A stretch of DNA of 64,000 nucleotides. Origin: Bacteroidetes bacterium 37-13. Its GTDB lineage: Bacteria > Bacteroidota > Bacteroidia > Chitinophagales > LD1. The position numbers and the translations under genes are program-made. The stretch is taken from contig MKTC01000013.1 in NCBI GenBank assembly GCA_001897535.1, forward strand, positions 26,519 to 90,518, given 5' to 3'. This document shows, one piece after another, positions 1 to 8,241 of this stretch. The notes beneath the pieces were generated by a model that was not told where the DNA came from, searched no databases, and saw only the letters and a list, made by a program, of their open reading frames with translations. Each line of letters begins with the position of its first letter. Within the stretch, counting starts at the first letter, position 1.

Positions 1-1043
1 AATTTGACCGTTTGTTAGGCACTTCATTCTACTTGAACGATATTATTATTAACGGAAACTTATTAGACTACAAAGGTGGTTCACCAATTTTATACCAACA
101 CTTATTTTGGTTCTTAGGACACCCGGAAGTTTATATTATTATTTTGCCTGCAATGGGTATTGTTTCTGAAGTAATTAGCGTACACAGCCGCAAGCCAATA
201 TTTGGTTATAGAGCAATGGTGATGTCGCTTTCTACTATCGTTGTAATTTCATTCTTAGTTTGGGCGCACCACATGTTTGTATCCGGTATGAATCCAAACT
301 TAGGAGCTGTGTTTATGTTATTTTCATTGTTGATTGCAGTTCCTTCATCAATTAAAACCTTTAACTGGTTGGGAACAATTTGGCGCGGCTCTTTGCGCTT
401 AAATTCACCAATGATGTTTGCAATCGGGTTTGTATCTATGTTTATTACAGGTGGTGTTACCGGTATTATTTTAGGTAGTGCTGCAATTGATATTCAATTA
501 CACGATACTTACTTTGTAATTGCGCACTTCCACTTGGTAATGGGTGTTGCTGCATTCTTTGGAATGTTTGCCGGAGTTTATCACTGGTTTCCACGTTTTT
601 ATGGTCGTTATATGAACGAAACATTGGGCATGATTCACTTTTGGATTACGCTAATTGGTGGTTATGCAATTTTCTTCCCAATGCACTTTATGAACGATAT
701 TCCAAGACGTTACTATAGTTTCGCAAACTTTGAAACCTTCAATAGATTCGAAGATATGATGGTATTTATTACCGTATCGGCAATTATTGTATTCTTAGCA
801 CAATTATTATTTGTTGTGAACTTTTTCTATAGCATTTTTAAAGGTAGAAAAGTAGAAGGCGAAGTTTGCAATCCATGGGGAAGTACTACTTTAGAATGGA
901 CAGCTCCGGTAGAAAGATTACATGGCAACTGGCCTGGAGAATTGCCAACAGTTTACCGTTGGCCTTACGACTATAGCGTGAATGGAAGAGATTTTATTCC
1001 TCAAAATGAGCCATTAAAACCTGGCGAAGTTGAGCATCAATAG
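1..1043 (+). CDS. ctaD: Cytochrome c oxidase subunit I, 3' part
   Basis: Catalytic subunit of the terminal heme-copper oxidase, reducing O2 to water at the heme a3-CuB centre in the inner membrane and pumping protons. The reading frame is open from base 3 and runs off the left edge, so the N-terminal third, including the first heme a ligand, is missing. Ligand motifs are plain: GHPEVYI (CuB His and the Tyr cross-linked to it), WAHHMF (two CuB His) and HDTYFVIAHFHL (His ligands of hemes a3 and a). A Lys in SIKTFNW matches the K-channel lysine of A-type oxidases. Hydrophobic helices fill the rest. It is the first visible gene of an operon with cyoE and subunits III, III and IV. There is an internal TTG at base 12, but it is not a credible start. 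Confidence 0.97.
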   Translation, partial: FDRLLGTSFYLNDIIINGNLLDYKGGSPILYQHLFWFLGHPEVYIIILPAMGIVSEVISVHSRKPIFGYRAMVMSLSTIVVISFLVWAHHMFVSGMNPNLGAVFMLFSLLIAVPSSIKTFNWLGTIWRGSLRLNSPMMFAIGFVSMFITGGVTGIILGSAAIDIQLHDTYFVIAHFHLVMGVAAFFGMFAGVYHWFPRFYGRYMNETLGMIHFWITLIGGYAIFFPMHFMNDIPRRYYSFANFETFNRFEDMMVFITVSAIIVFLAQLLFVVNFFYSIFKGRKVEGEVCNPWGSTTLEWTAPVERLHGNWPGELPTVYRWPYDYSVNGRDFIPQNEPLKPGEVEHQ

Positions 1044-1082
1044 TATCATCAAAGTTTTTGAAATCTTTAAAAATTAGATGTA

Positions 1083-1985
1083 ATGGAAACAGTTTACAAG
1101 CCGGCTAAAAATGTAGTTGTACAAAAGATAATTGACTATGCTCAATTAACTAAGATGCGATTAACGCTTTTAGTTGTATTTTCTGCTGTAATTGGTTTCC
1201 TATTTGGTGTAAATGGAGTTTATAGCATTACAAGTGTATTTTTTGTAGCACTTGGTGGTTTATTGGTTACTAGTTCTTCAATAATAATAAATCAAATTAT
1301 AGAGCGAGATATTGATAAGCTAATGTTGCGTACTGCTACAAGACCTCTGCCTTCGGGTAGAATGGGTTTGTTGGAAGCAGTGTTTGCCGCAGGCTTGTTT
1401 GGTATTGGCGGAATTTTATTGTTGTGGTATCAATTCAATGCCATTGCAGGTGTATTGGCAGCCATTTCCTTACTGAGTTATGGGTTTTTATATACACCAT
1501 TAAAGCGTATTCATTCTATTGCGGTCTTTGTTGGCGCTATTCCCGGAGCATTGCCTACAACAATCGGTTATGTTTGTGCAACAGGTACAATTGATTTTAT
1601 CGCTGTTCTGCTTTTTGTAATTCAATTTTTATGGCAATTTCCTCATTTTTGGGCTATTGCTTGGGTTCAATATGATGATTACAAAAAGGCTGGTATAATG
1701 CTGTTGCCAAGTTCAGGTGGAAAAAATAAGTTTTCGGCATTTCAAACAATGCTATACACTTTCACACTTTTGTTGGTTTCAATTTTTCCTTATTATTTAG
1801 GAATAGTTGGCATTGTTGGCTCTATTGTAATTATTATTACGGGTACAATTTTTCTTTGGCAGTCAATTCAGCTATGGATAAAGTGCGATGATGCTTCAGC
1901 AAGAAAGTTGATGTTTGGTTCGTTTTTATATTTACCTGTGGTGCAGTTGGCAATGTTAATAGATAAAACAAATTTGATTAAGTAG
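1083..1985 (+). CDS. cyoE: Protoheme IX farnesyltransferase (heme O synthase)
   Basis: UbiA-family membrane prenyltransferase that adds a farnesyl group to heme B, giving heme O, the precursor of heme A for the oxidase encoded around it. The protein has 300 residues, the usual length. The polyprenyl-diphosphate/Mg binding motif lies at about residues 70-90 (N70, D76, D78, then RTATRPLPSG), and a second DDYKKAG motif sits further on. Several hydrophobic helices are evident. It lies 39 bases after subunit I and 8 bases before the first subunit III gene, so it is co-transcribed with the oxidase. The same enzyme is called CtaB in other species. Confidence 0.95.
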   Translation: METVYKPAKNVVVQKIIDYAQLTKMRLTLLVVFSAVIGFLFGVNGVYSITSVFFVALGGLLVTSSSIIINQIIERDIDKLMLRTATRPLPSGRMGLLEAVFAAGLFGIGGILLLWYQFNAIAGVLAAISLLSYGFLYTPLKRIHSIAVFVGAIPGALPTTIGYVCATGTIDFIAVLLFVIQFLWQFPHFWAIAWVQYDDYKKAGIMLLPSSGGKNKFSAFQTMLYTFTLLLVSIFPYYLGIVGIVGSIVIIITGTIFLWQSIQLWIKCDDASARKLMFGSFLYLPVVQLAMLIDKTNLIK

Positions 1986-1993
1986 CGATATAA

Positions 1994-2620
1994 ATGGATT
2001 ATACTTTGAGCGATAAAGATGTTTTAAAAGAAAGGATGGAATACACAGGTGTTCATCCTCAAAAGTTTTTGCTGTGGCTTGCCATGGCAAGTATGACTAT
2101 GTTCTTTGGGGCATTAACATCTGCTTTAATTGTAAAAAAAGCGGATATCCAAACTTGGGAAAATTTTCGACTGCCAACGGTGTTTATTTACAGTACTATT
2201 GCGGTAGTAGCAGTTAGCGTGTTGATGCACTTTAGTTTGATTCAATATAGAAAAGCAAAATTTGGATTGTTTAGAGTGTTATTTTCAATTGCTTTTGTAA
2301 TGGCAATTTTATTTTTGGGATTGCAATACCTTGGTTGGAAGCAGTTAGAAGCAATCGGAATGACATTAGATGGCAATATTTCAGGTTCTTTTATTTATCT
2401 AATCACCTCTTTGCACGGCTTGCATATTGTAATTGGATTGTTGATTACCTTAATTTTTTTGGCAAATGCAATTCGCTCAAGAAAAGATCCAATTTATGAA
2501 TTGAGCAATATTGCAAATCCAAAGAGAGTGTTTAACTTAGAAATGTTAGTAACCTTTTGGCATTATATTGATGCCGTTTGGGTTTATTTATATGTGTTTT
2601 TATACTTTAATTATCAATAA
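1994..2620 (+). CDS. Cytochrome c oxidase subunit III, first copy
   Basis: Heme-copper oxidase subunit III-like integral membrane protein of 208 residues, the short bacterial form. The family signatures LHGLHIVIG and the C-terminal FWHYIDAVWVYLY are present, with about five hydrophobic helices. Subunit III stabilises subunit I and helps O2 and proton traffic. It starts 8 bases after cyoE and is followed 39 bases later by a second, different subunit III gene. Paired subunit III genes are seen in Bacteroidota oxidase operons. Which copy is the structural partner of this subunit I cannot be told from sequence alone. Confidence 0.9.
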   Translation: MDYTLSDKDVLKERMEYTGVHPQKFLLWLAMASMTMFFGALTSALIVKKADIQTWENFRLPTVFIYSTIAVVAVSVLMHFSLIQYRKAKFGLFRVLFSIAFVMAILFLGLQYLGWKQLEAIGMTLDGNISGSFIYLITSLHGLHIVIGLLITLIFLANAIRSRKDPIYELSNIANPKRVFNLEMLVTFWHYIDAVWVYLYVFLYFNYQ

Positions 2621-2659
2621 AAGTTATTTCAAAATTATTTAAAAGTTCAATCTATAAAA

Positions 2660-3355
2660 ATGTCTACAGCAGCAATTACACACGAACAAGGACACGCCAC
2701 CACAGACGAGAAAGTACTTTGGCAAGGTGGTAAAAGCCCTTTTAAAGCGGGCTATGGAAAAGTGATGATGTGGTATTTCCTAATTAGCGACACATTTACT
2801 TTTGCGAGCTTATTGGTAACTTATGGTGCCTTGCGTTTTGCAATGACAGATAATTGGCCAAAATCGGCAGAAGTATTTAGTTCTATTCCACTTCCAATGT
2901 TTGAAGGTGTTCACGCTCCTTTAGTATTTGTGAGTTTTATGACTTTCCTTTTAATTGTTAGCTCTTACACAATGGTGCGTGCAGTTCAAGAAGGCTATTT
3001 AATGAATAGAAAAGGTGTAATTAAGTTTTTGGTGCCAACTTTAATTTGTGGTTTAATGTTTTTAGGCTGCCAATACTTGGAGTGGACACACATGATGCAC
3101 GATGGCGTTACTGCAACTACTGCTTCGGAAATTACTAAAGTGGTTAATTTTGGTCAATTATTTTTCATCATCACTGGTTTCCACGGGTTACACGTTTTTG
3201 CCGGAACAATTTTATTAACTTGGTTAATTGTTGCAACTGCAAACGGTAGATTTGACAAAGTAGGACACTACGAAATGGTTGAAAAAATTGGGTTGTACTG
3301 GCACTTTGTAGATTTAGTTTGGGTATATGTTTTCTTGTGCTTTTATTTGCTGTAA
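2660..3355 (+). CDS. Cytochrome c oxidase subunit III, second copy
   Basis: Second subunit III-like protein, 231 residues, with a longer hydrophilic N terminus rich in His, Thr and Glu (first 25 residues) than its neighbour. It has the FHGLHVFAGT and YWHFVDLVWVYVFL signatures and about five membrane helices. It is clearly a paralogue of the protein encoded immediately upstream but is divergent, so it is not a recent duplication. It lies in the same operon, followed 52 bases later by the subunit IV gene. Confidence 0.92.
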   Translation: MSTAAITHEQGHATTDEKVLWQGGKSPFKAGYGKVMMWYFLISDTFTFASLLVTYGALRFAMTDNWPKSAEVFSSIPLPMFEGVHAPLVFVSFMTFLLIVSSYTMVRAVQEGYLMNRKGVIKFLVPTLICGLMFLGCQYLEWTHMMHDGVTATTASEITKVVNFGQLFFIITGFHGLHVFAGTILLTWLIVATANGRFDKVGHYEMVEKIGLYWHFVDLVWVYVFLCFYLL

Positions 3356-3407
3356 TAGTTAAGAAATAGAATTAGAATAAATTTTTAAAACATAAAATAA
3401 GAATATT

Positions 3408-3779
3408 ATGAGTTTTGAAGCTCCTAGCGAAGGTCACTTACATTGGAACGAACAAGAGTATGCTGAAGGTAAAGCATCAGTTCTAAAAACGATCATTATT
3501 TTATCAGTAGTTACAGTTGTAGAAGTTGGTATTGCATTGGCTTACGACCTTTTAGTGCCGGATAATAAAGGTAAAATGTTTATCGGTTTGTTTATGGCAG
3601 TGGCGAGTGTGGTAAAAGTTTGGTACATTATGGGTGTTTTTATGCACTTAGGTCACGAAACTAAGGCATTTAAAATGACAGTATTGATGCCATTTTTGCT
3701 TCTTATTTGGGCTATTATAGCCTTTACGGTTGAAGGTGCAACTTGGAATCATTACAGACACTTGTTAAACGTATTCTGA
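3408..3779 (+). CDS. Cytochrome c oxidase subunit IV family protein
   Basis: Small membrane protein of 123 residues with three hydrophobic segments (about residues 24-46, 56-80 and 87-110), matching the prokaryotic cytochrome oxidase subunit IV family (CtaF/CyoD-like). The soluble N terminus faces one side and the motif GVFMHLGHETK sits between helices 2 and 3. It probably helps assemble the CuB site of subunit I. It is the last gene of the oxidase operon, with a strong hairpin terminator 27 bases after its stop codon. Confidence 0.88.
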   Translation: MSFEAPSEGHLHWNEQEYAEGKASVLKTIIILSVVTVVEVGIALAYDLLVPDNKGKMFIGLFMAVASVVKVWYIMGVFMHLGHETKAFKMTVLMPFLLLIWAIIAFTVEGATWNHYRHLLNVF

Positions 3780-3806
3780 AGTATAAAATTGATTTAAAGA
3801 ATATAT

Positions 3807-3832
3807 AAAGGCTCATCATTTGATGAGCCTTT
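3807..3832 (+). terminator. Intrinsic terminator of the oxidase operon
   Basis: A perfect 12-bp inverted repeat (AAAGGCTCATCA / TGATGAGCCTTT) with a 2-base loop, followed by a T/A-rich stretch. It sits 27 bases after the stop codon of the last oxidase gene. Confidence 0.9.
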
Positions 3833-3858
3833 ATTATTTAGGATTGAAAATCTTTTTT

Positions 3859-4049
3859 TTAAACCCAGATTACGCATTAGCTAATTTAATTTACTAAGTT
3901 TTCATTTCATTATAGCTGGAAACCCTTGCATATATTGATTTTTAGAAGATTATTTCAATAAAAATCTCTAATGCTACGCATTAGAAAAAATACGCTTCTT
4001 GTTGTTGATTTTCAGGCATTTGTAACTTTATTGCGTAATTTGGGTTAAA
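3859..4049. mobile_element. MITE-like element with 13-bp terminal inverted repeats
   Basis: A 181-bp non-coding segment (3864-4044) bounded by CCCAGATTACGCA and TGCGTAATTTGGG, which are inverted repeats matching at 12 of 13 positions. Both ends are flanked by TTAAA (3859-3863 and 4045-4049), consistent with a target-site duplication. A TTAA core or a 4-5 bp duplication is known for some IS families, such as IS1380. There is no transposase inside. An internal hairpin lies at 3967-3985. The right-hand TTAAA contains the stop codon of the flippase gene. The boundaries are seen directly; mobility is inferred. Confidence 0.55.
3967..3985 (-). terminator. Possible minus-strand terminator inside the MITE-like element
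   Basis: An 8-bp perfect inverted repeat TCTAATGC / GCATTAGA with a 3-base loop, followed on the minus strand by a run of T (GATTTTTATT). It lies about 60 bases downstream of the flippase stop and could end its transcript. The stem is short and AT-rich, so the call is tentative. Confidence 0.4.
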
Positions 4050-5274
4050 ACTTAAAATCGCTCCATTTAGGAATTAAATCACTGAGTGAAAACTTCTCGA
4101 TTTTAAGAAAGTAAACTAAAATCATTGCAGCGGCAGCAGCAAACGAAACTGTAGCAGCTAAACCCGCTCCGCTCATTTCATAATGAGGTATCCAAATCCT
4201 GCATAAAAGCAGCGATACAGCAATTCCTGTGGAGTGAATTACACTCATTGCTTTATACTTTTCTTCAGCCATTAAATGGCTGCCTAAAACCAAAACAATT
4301 ACATATAAACCAATGCCTGGAAATAGATATTTTACAGCGTATTTTACATACAAAAAGCCATCGCCAAAAACTAAAGCATAAAGTTCGATAGGAACTGAAA
4401 AAATAAGCAGCAAAGCTATAAATGAGCATAGTAACGAAAGCCGTAGCCAACGCAGTGTGTTTGCTGCAGATGGATTTTTTGCAGTGGCGGCAAAGTTAAT
4501 GGTAGCAACGCTTCGCGGAAAAACCCACACGCTTTCTAAAATGGATATTCCTACGGAGTAAATTCCCAAGTTGTATAATCCACCTTCGTTAAACCCAGCC
4601 AGCAAAAAGAAATATAGCCGCAAATGCAGCAGTTGTAATAACTCCGCTGCTTGAAAAGGAAAACCATTTGCCAACATGGCTTTGAATTTATTAAACGAAA
4701 AACTGAATGTTATCTTCTCGCTTTTCAAAAGCATCATCAAACTAATAAAATAAGAAGCAACGAATGAACTGTATAGCGCAATTACAAACGCGTTGAATGT
4801 TTTATATTGGAAAAGATAAAGTAACACAAACAATACAGTCCATAGCACAAAAGGCTGCAAGAAAAATACAAAATTAAAAGCACGAAAACGCGATTTACTA
4901 AGTAAGGCAGTTTGGTGAAAAGAAAAAAGGCTACTTAAAAATGTTAGAAAGAAAATATGCAAGCCAAAAGCAAAATTGCGGTGTAGAAAAGTACAAGCAA
5001 TAAATGCAAAAATTAAGCAAGAAAAAAGACTCCAAATGTAGGTTGCGGTAAATACCGATGACTCTTCATTCCGTTTTAAAAAATTGACAAGCGACAAGCC
5101 TCCAACAATATTTGAAGCAAAAACGCCAATAAAAATGGTGGTAATCCAAATGGTAGTTTCTCCTTTTAAAATTGGACCTAAAGAACGACTTACAGCAAGC
5201 ACAACCAAAAAGTTGAATAGAAGCGAGAGCAGACGGGCTGCCGCATTCCACGATATAACTTTATGAAGTGCCAC
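4045..5274 (-). CDS. Oligosaccharide flippase-like membrane protein (MATE/Wzx-type)
   Basis: A 409-residue, almost wholly hydrophobic protein with about twelve membrane helices. The N terminus (SWNAAARLLSLLFNFLVVLA, then SRSLGP) resembles the first helix of Wzx-like polysaccharide flippases of the MOP superfamily, which move lipid-linked sugars across the inner membrane. It stands apart from any glycosyltransferase cluster, so its substrate is unknown. It begins 6 bases after the stop codon of the histidine kinase gene on the same strand, so the two are likely co-transcribed. Its stop codon lies in the duplicated TTAAA of the insertion described at 3859-4049, so the insertion appears to have spared the reading frame. 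Confidence 0.75.
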   Translation of the reverse strand: MALHKVISWNAAARLLSLLFNFLVVLAVSRSLGPILKGETTIWITTIFIGVFASNIVGGLSLVNFLKRNEESSVFTATYIWSLFSCLIFAFIACTFLHRNFAFGLHIFFLTFLSSLFSFHQTALLSKSRFRAFNFVFFLQPFVLWTVLFVLLYLFQYKTFNAFVIALYSSFVASYFISLMMLLKSEKITFSFSFNKFKAMLANGFPFQAAELLQLLHLRLYFFLLAGFNEGGLYNLGIYSVGISILESVWVFPRSVATINFAATAKNPSAANTLRWLRLSLLCSFIALLLIFSVPIELYALVFGDGFLYVKYAVKYLFPGIGLYVIVLVLGSHLMAEEKYKAMSVIHSTGIAVSLLLCRIWIPHYEMSGAGLAATVSFAAAAAMILVYFLKIEKFSLSDLIPKWSDFKF

Positions 5275-5280
5275 GCGCTT

Positions 5281-6642
5281 TTATTTTTTAGGTAAAGTAA
5301 AAAAGAAAGTTGTTCCAATGCCAACCTGCGATTCTATCCAAATTTTGCCATTGTGAATATTCACTATCTTTTGGCAAATGGTTAAACCAATACCACTACC
5401 CTCAAACTCACTCTTGGTGTGCAAGCGCTTAAATGCCTGAAAAATAGTTGCAAAATACTCAGGAGAAATTCCTATTCCATTATCTTTTATTGAAAAAAGC
5501 CAGTGATCTTTGTTATCTGCAAAACCAATTTTAATCATTGGATTAACGCCATTCCGTCTATATTTTATTGCATTAGAAATTAGATTTTGGAAGAGCTGAA
5601 ACAAGAGCAACTGGTCAGAATTTATTTTGGTAAACTCAGTTGTTTCAATTGTAGCTCCGGTTTCAGAAATAGAAGCAGAAAGGCTATCTAAAACATCGCG
5701 CAAGATGATATTTGGATTGATAATCTTGAGCTTATATTCCGAAACATTTAATTTGGAGTAAACCAGTAAATCTTGAATTAGCGTATCCATTTGCTTGGTA
5801 CTGTTTATCACCAAATCAATATATTCTATCAATTCTGTTTCTTCTTGCTCTTTCTTTTGTAGGCGTTTTTTAATTAAAGAAACAAAGCCCGAGATTGTTC
5901 TTAGCGGCTCTTTTAAATCATGGCTCACGATGTAAGCAAATTCTTGAAGGCTTTTATTGCTTGCTTCAAGCGCATTGGTTCTCACATACACAGTGCGTTC
6001 CAAGTCTTCATTTTGAACTCGAAGCTGATTCGATATTTTAATATTCTGGATAATCAGATTTTCGGTTCCGGCTAAAAGAAAATCAAAAATAGCAGCACTC
6101 ACGGCAATGCCGGCAACAGCCACCATGTAGTGAATCCAAATGCTTTCTTTTATTTCAGCAGTGTTGTGCGGATGATAGTAAAGAATTACGGCATGAGCTG
6201 AAACAATTAAAAAGCCAATAAGTGCATAGAATAAAAATTTTTCGCGGTTGCGGAAAAACGACAAACACAAGATATACGTACCTAAAAGAGACACCAACGA
6301 CACATACAATTTGAATTGCGAAAGCTGGCTCTGCCGTGTAAAATCATCTAATAAATCGGCAATGCAAATTACTACAAAACATAGGTTTACTAAAATATCG
6401 CCAGCCCACTCAATTTTTCCTAATTTAATTACAGATAAGATAATGCAAACACCAATCACGCCAACAATATCGCCTGCTAAAACTACAGTGTTTACTCCTG
6501 CTTTAAACTGAGCCAAACCAACCACAAAAAAGAATATGCCCATGATAACCGTAATGGACAAAAGCGATTGTGCTTTATTTCGCTCAAACTCATTGTTGAA
6601 ACTGTATGATGAAAGGAAAAAACTGAATAGGTTTGAAAGCAT
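5281..6642 (-). CDS. Membrane-bound sensor histidine kinase
   Basis: A 453-residue two-component sensor kinase. Residues 1-195 hold about seven hydrophobic segments without an obvious extracytoplasmic domain, then a short coiled-coil linker (about 196-232). The dimerisation/phosphoacceptor H-box is YIVSHDLKEP with His241. The ATP-binding domain has the N-box NLISNAIKYRRNG, the G1 box DNGIGI and the G2 box GSGIGLTI, and ends near the C terminus. This arrangement of a phytochrome-like HisKA domain with HATPase is common in Bacteroidota. No response regulator is adjacent, so it is an orphan kinase whose partner is unknown. The gene lies upstream of the flippase gene with only 6 bases between them. 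Confidence 0.93.
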   Translation of the reverse strand: MLSNLFSFFLSSYSFNNEFERNKAQSLLSITVIMGIFFFVVGLAQFKAGVNTVVLAGDIVGVIGVCIILSVIKLGKIEWAGDILVNLCFVVICIADLLDDFTRQSQLSQFKLYVSLVSLLGTYILCLSFFRNREKFLFYALIGFLIVSAHAVILYYHPHNTAEIKESIWIHYMVAVAGIAVSAAIFDFLLAGTENLIIQNIKISNQLRVQNEDLERTVYVRTNALEASNKSLQEFAYIVSHDLKEPLRTISGFVSLIKKRLQKKEQEETELIEYIDLVINSTKQMDTLIQDLLVYSKLNVSEYKLKIINPNIILRDVLDSLSASISETGATIETTEFTKINSDQLLLFQLFQNLISNAIKYRRNGVNPMIKIGFADNKDHWLFSIKDNGIGISPEYFATIFQAFKRLHTKSEFEGSGIGLTICQKIVNIHNGKIWIESQVGIGTTFFFTLPKK

Positions 6643-6859
6643 AAAATTCAGTTCAAACCTAAAATATTTTTTTTCTATTTTTTTGAAATAAATTGCTGCT
6701 AATCAAAATGTAATATAAAACTTATATCACACTTTAGCACTTCTAACCACAAACAAAAATTTTACTGAAACCGTTGCTGTGGAACTGTTTCAACCTGTTT
6801 TAGACCATTTTTATATCTGCAAAAAATACGAAATAAGTATCTCACACGCACAATTCTGT

Positions 6860-6867
6860 TACTTTCG
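6860..6867 (+). promoter_or_regulatory. Possible -7 element before rseP
   Basis: TACTTTCG matches the Bacteroidota -7 consensus TAnnTTTG except for one base and lies 31 bases before the rseP start codon. No convincing TTG -33 box is seen upstream. Confidence 0.35.
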
Positions 6868-6898
6868 CGTCCACTGAAATTTAAAAGCGAGTTATTTA

Positions 6899-8227
6899 AT
6901 GGATGTTTTAATTCAAATTGCTCAATTGATTTTGAGCCTTTCAATATTGGTTGTTTTGCATGAACTAGGGCATTTTATTCCTGCAAAACTTTTTAAAACG
7001 CGTGTAGAGAAATTCTATTTATTCTTTGATCCTTGGTTTTCTGTAGTTAAAAAGAAAATAGGCGAAACTGAATATGGTGTGGGTTGGTTGCCATTGGGTG
7101 GCTATGTGAAAATTGCCGGCATGATTGACGAAAGCATGGACAAAGAGCAAATGAAACAAGAGCCGCAGCCTTGGGAATTTAGAAGCAAACCAGCTTGGCA
7201 AAGACTTATTATTATGCTTGGTGGCGTAACGGTGAATATAATTTTAGCATTCGCTATTTATGCCATGTTGCTCTTTGTAAATGGTGAACAATATTTGCCT
7301 GTAGAAGGAGCTAAATACGGCATTGTAGCCGATTCATTAGCGCAACAAATTGGTTTAAAAACAGGCGATAAAATTGTAGGCTACGACCACGATAAAAAGT
7401 TTGAAACATTTAATTCTATCAAAGGAACTTTATTGCTTGAGAACGCACTAAGCATTCGCGTGGATAGAAATGGCGAAATTTTAGATATTCCAATTCCGCG
7501 CTCGCTCACAAAATCATTGGTAGAAAAAAAAGGTGAAGGCTTTATCAGTATTGCATTTCCGGCAGAAATTGGAGCAGTACAAGCAGGCTCACCAATACAA
7601 ACTGCAGGTGCAAAAGATGGCGATTTTATTATCGGAATTAACGGAGAGCCAATACGCTATTTTGATGAATTGCGCATAGCACTGCGCGGCTTAAAAGAAA
7701 AAACAGTTCCATTAGTTTTATTGCGCGGCACCGATACTGTTGCCACCACTGTTGCCGTGAGCAAAGCAGGCACATTGGGTTTTGCTGCCAAGCCTTTAGA
7801 TAGTTATTTTCAACTTGAAACCAAAAAATATACCTTCTTTCAAGCTATTCCCGAAGGCGTGAAAAAAACAGGAGCCACACTTTCAAATTACATTAAGCAA
7901 TTCCGCTTAATTTTTGATAGCGAAGTGGAAGGCTACAAGCAAGTTGGAAGCTTTATCACCATTACACAGCTTTTTCCTAAAATGTGGGATTGGACAGCAT
8001 TTTGGAACCTAACAGCATTTCTTTCTATCATGCTTGCGGTGCTGAATATTTTGCCAATTCCAGGATTAGATGGCGGACACGCACTTTTTACCATTGTGGA
8101 AATTGTTACAGGTAAAAAACCAAGCGAAAAGTTTTTAGAGTACGCCCAAATGGTTGGTATGGTACTATTGCTTACGCTTATGGTTTTTGCTTTAGGAAAC
8201 GATATAATTAGAAACTTCTTTAAATAA
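6899..8227 (+). CDS. rseP: RIP zinc metalloprotease RseP (site-2 protease)
   Basis: Intramembrane M50 metalloprotease that cleaves anti-sigma factors and leftover signal peptides in the inner membrane. The protein has 442 residues, the normal length. The zinc motif HELGH is at residues 21-25 in the first helix; the third ligand is in GLDGGH near residue 391 in a C-terminal helix. Two PDZ domains lie between them (about 130-205 and 215-290). The C terminus is hydrophobic, with the LEYAQMVGMVLL helix. It is followed 14 bases later by der, so the two probably share a transcript. Confidence 0.95.
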   Translation: MDVLIQIAQLILSLSILVVLHELGHFIPAKLFKTRVEKFYLFFDPWFSVVKKKIGETEYGVGWLPLGGYVKIAGMIDESMDKEQMKQEPQPWEFRSKPAWQRLIIMLGGVTVNIILAFAIYAMLLFVNGEQYLPVEGAKYGIVADSLAQQIGLKTGDKIVGYDHDKKFETFNSIKGTLLLENALSIRVDRNGEILDIPIPRSLTKSLVEKKGEGFISIAFPAEIGAVQAGSPIQTAGAKDGDFIIGINGEPIRYFDELRIALRGLKEKTVPLVLLRGTDTVATTVAVSKAGTLGFAAKPLDSYFQLETKKYTFFQAIPEGVKKTGATLSNYIKQFRLIFDSEVEGYKQVGSFITITQLFPKMWDWTAFWNLTAFLSIMLAVLNILPIPGLDGGHALFTIVEIVTGKKPSEKFLEYAQMVGMVLLLTLMVFALGNDIIRNFFK

Positions 8228-8241
8228 AGAAATTAAGTTTT

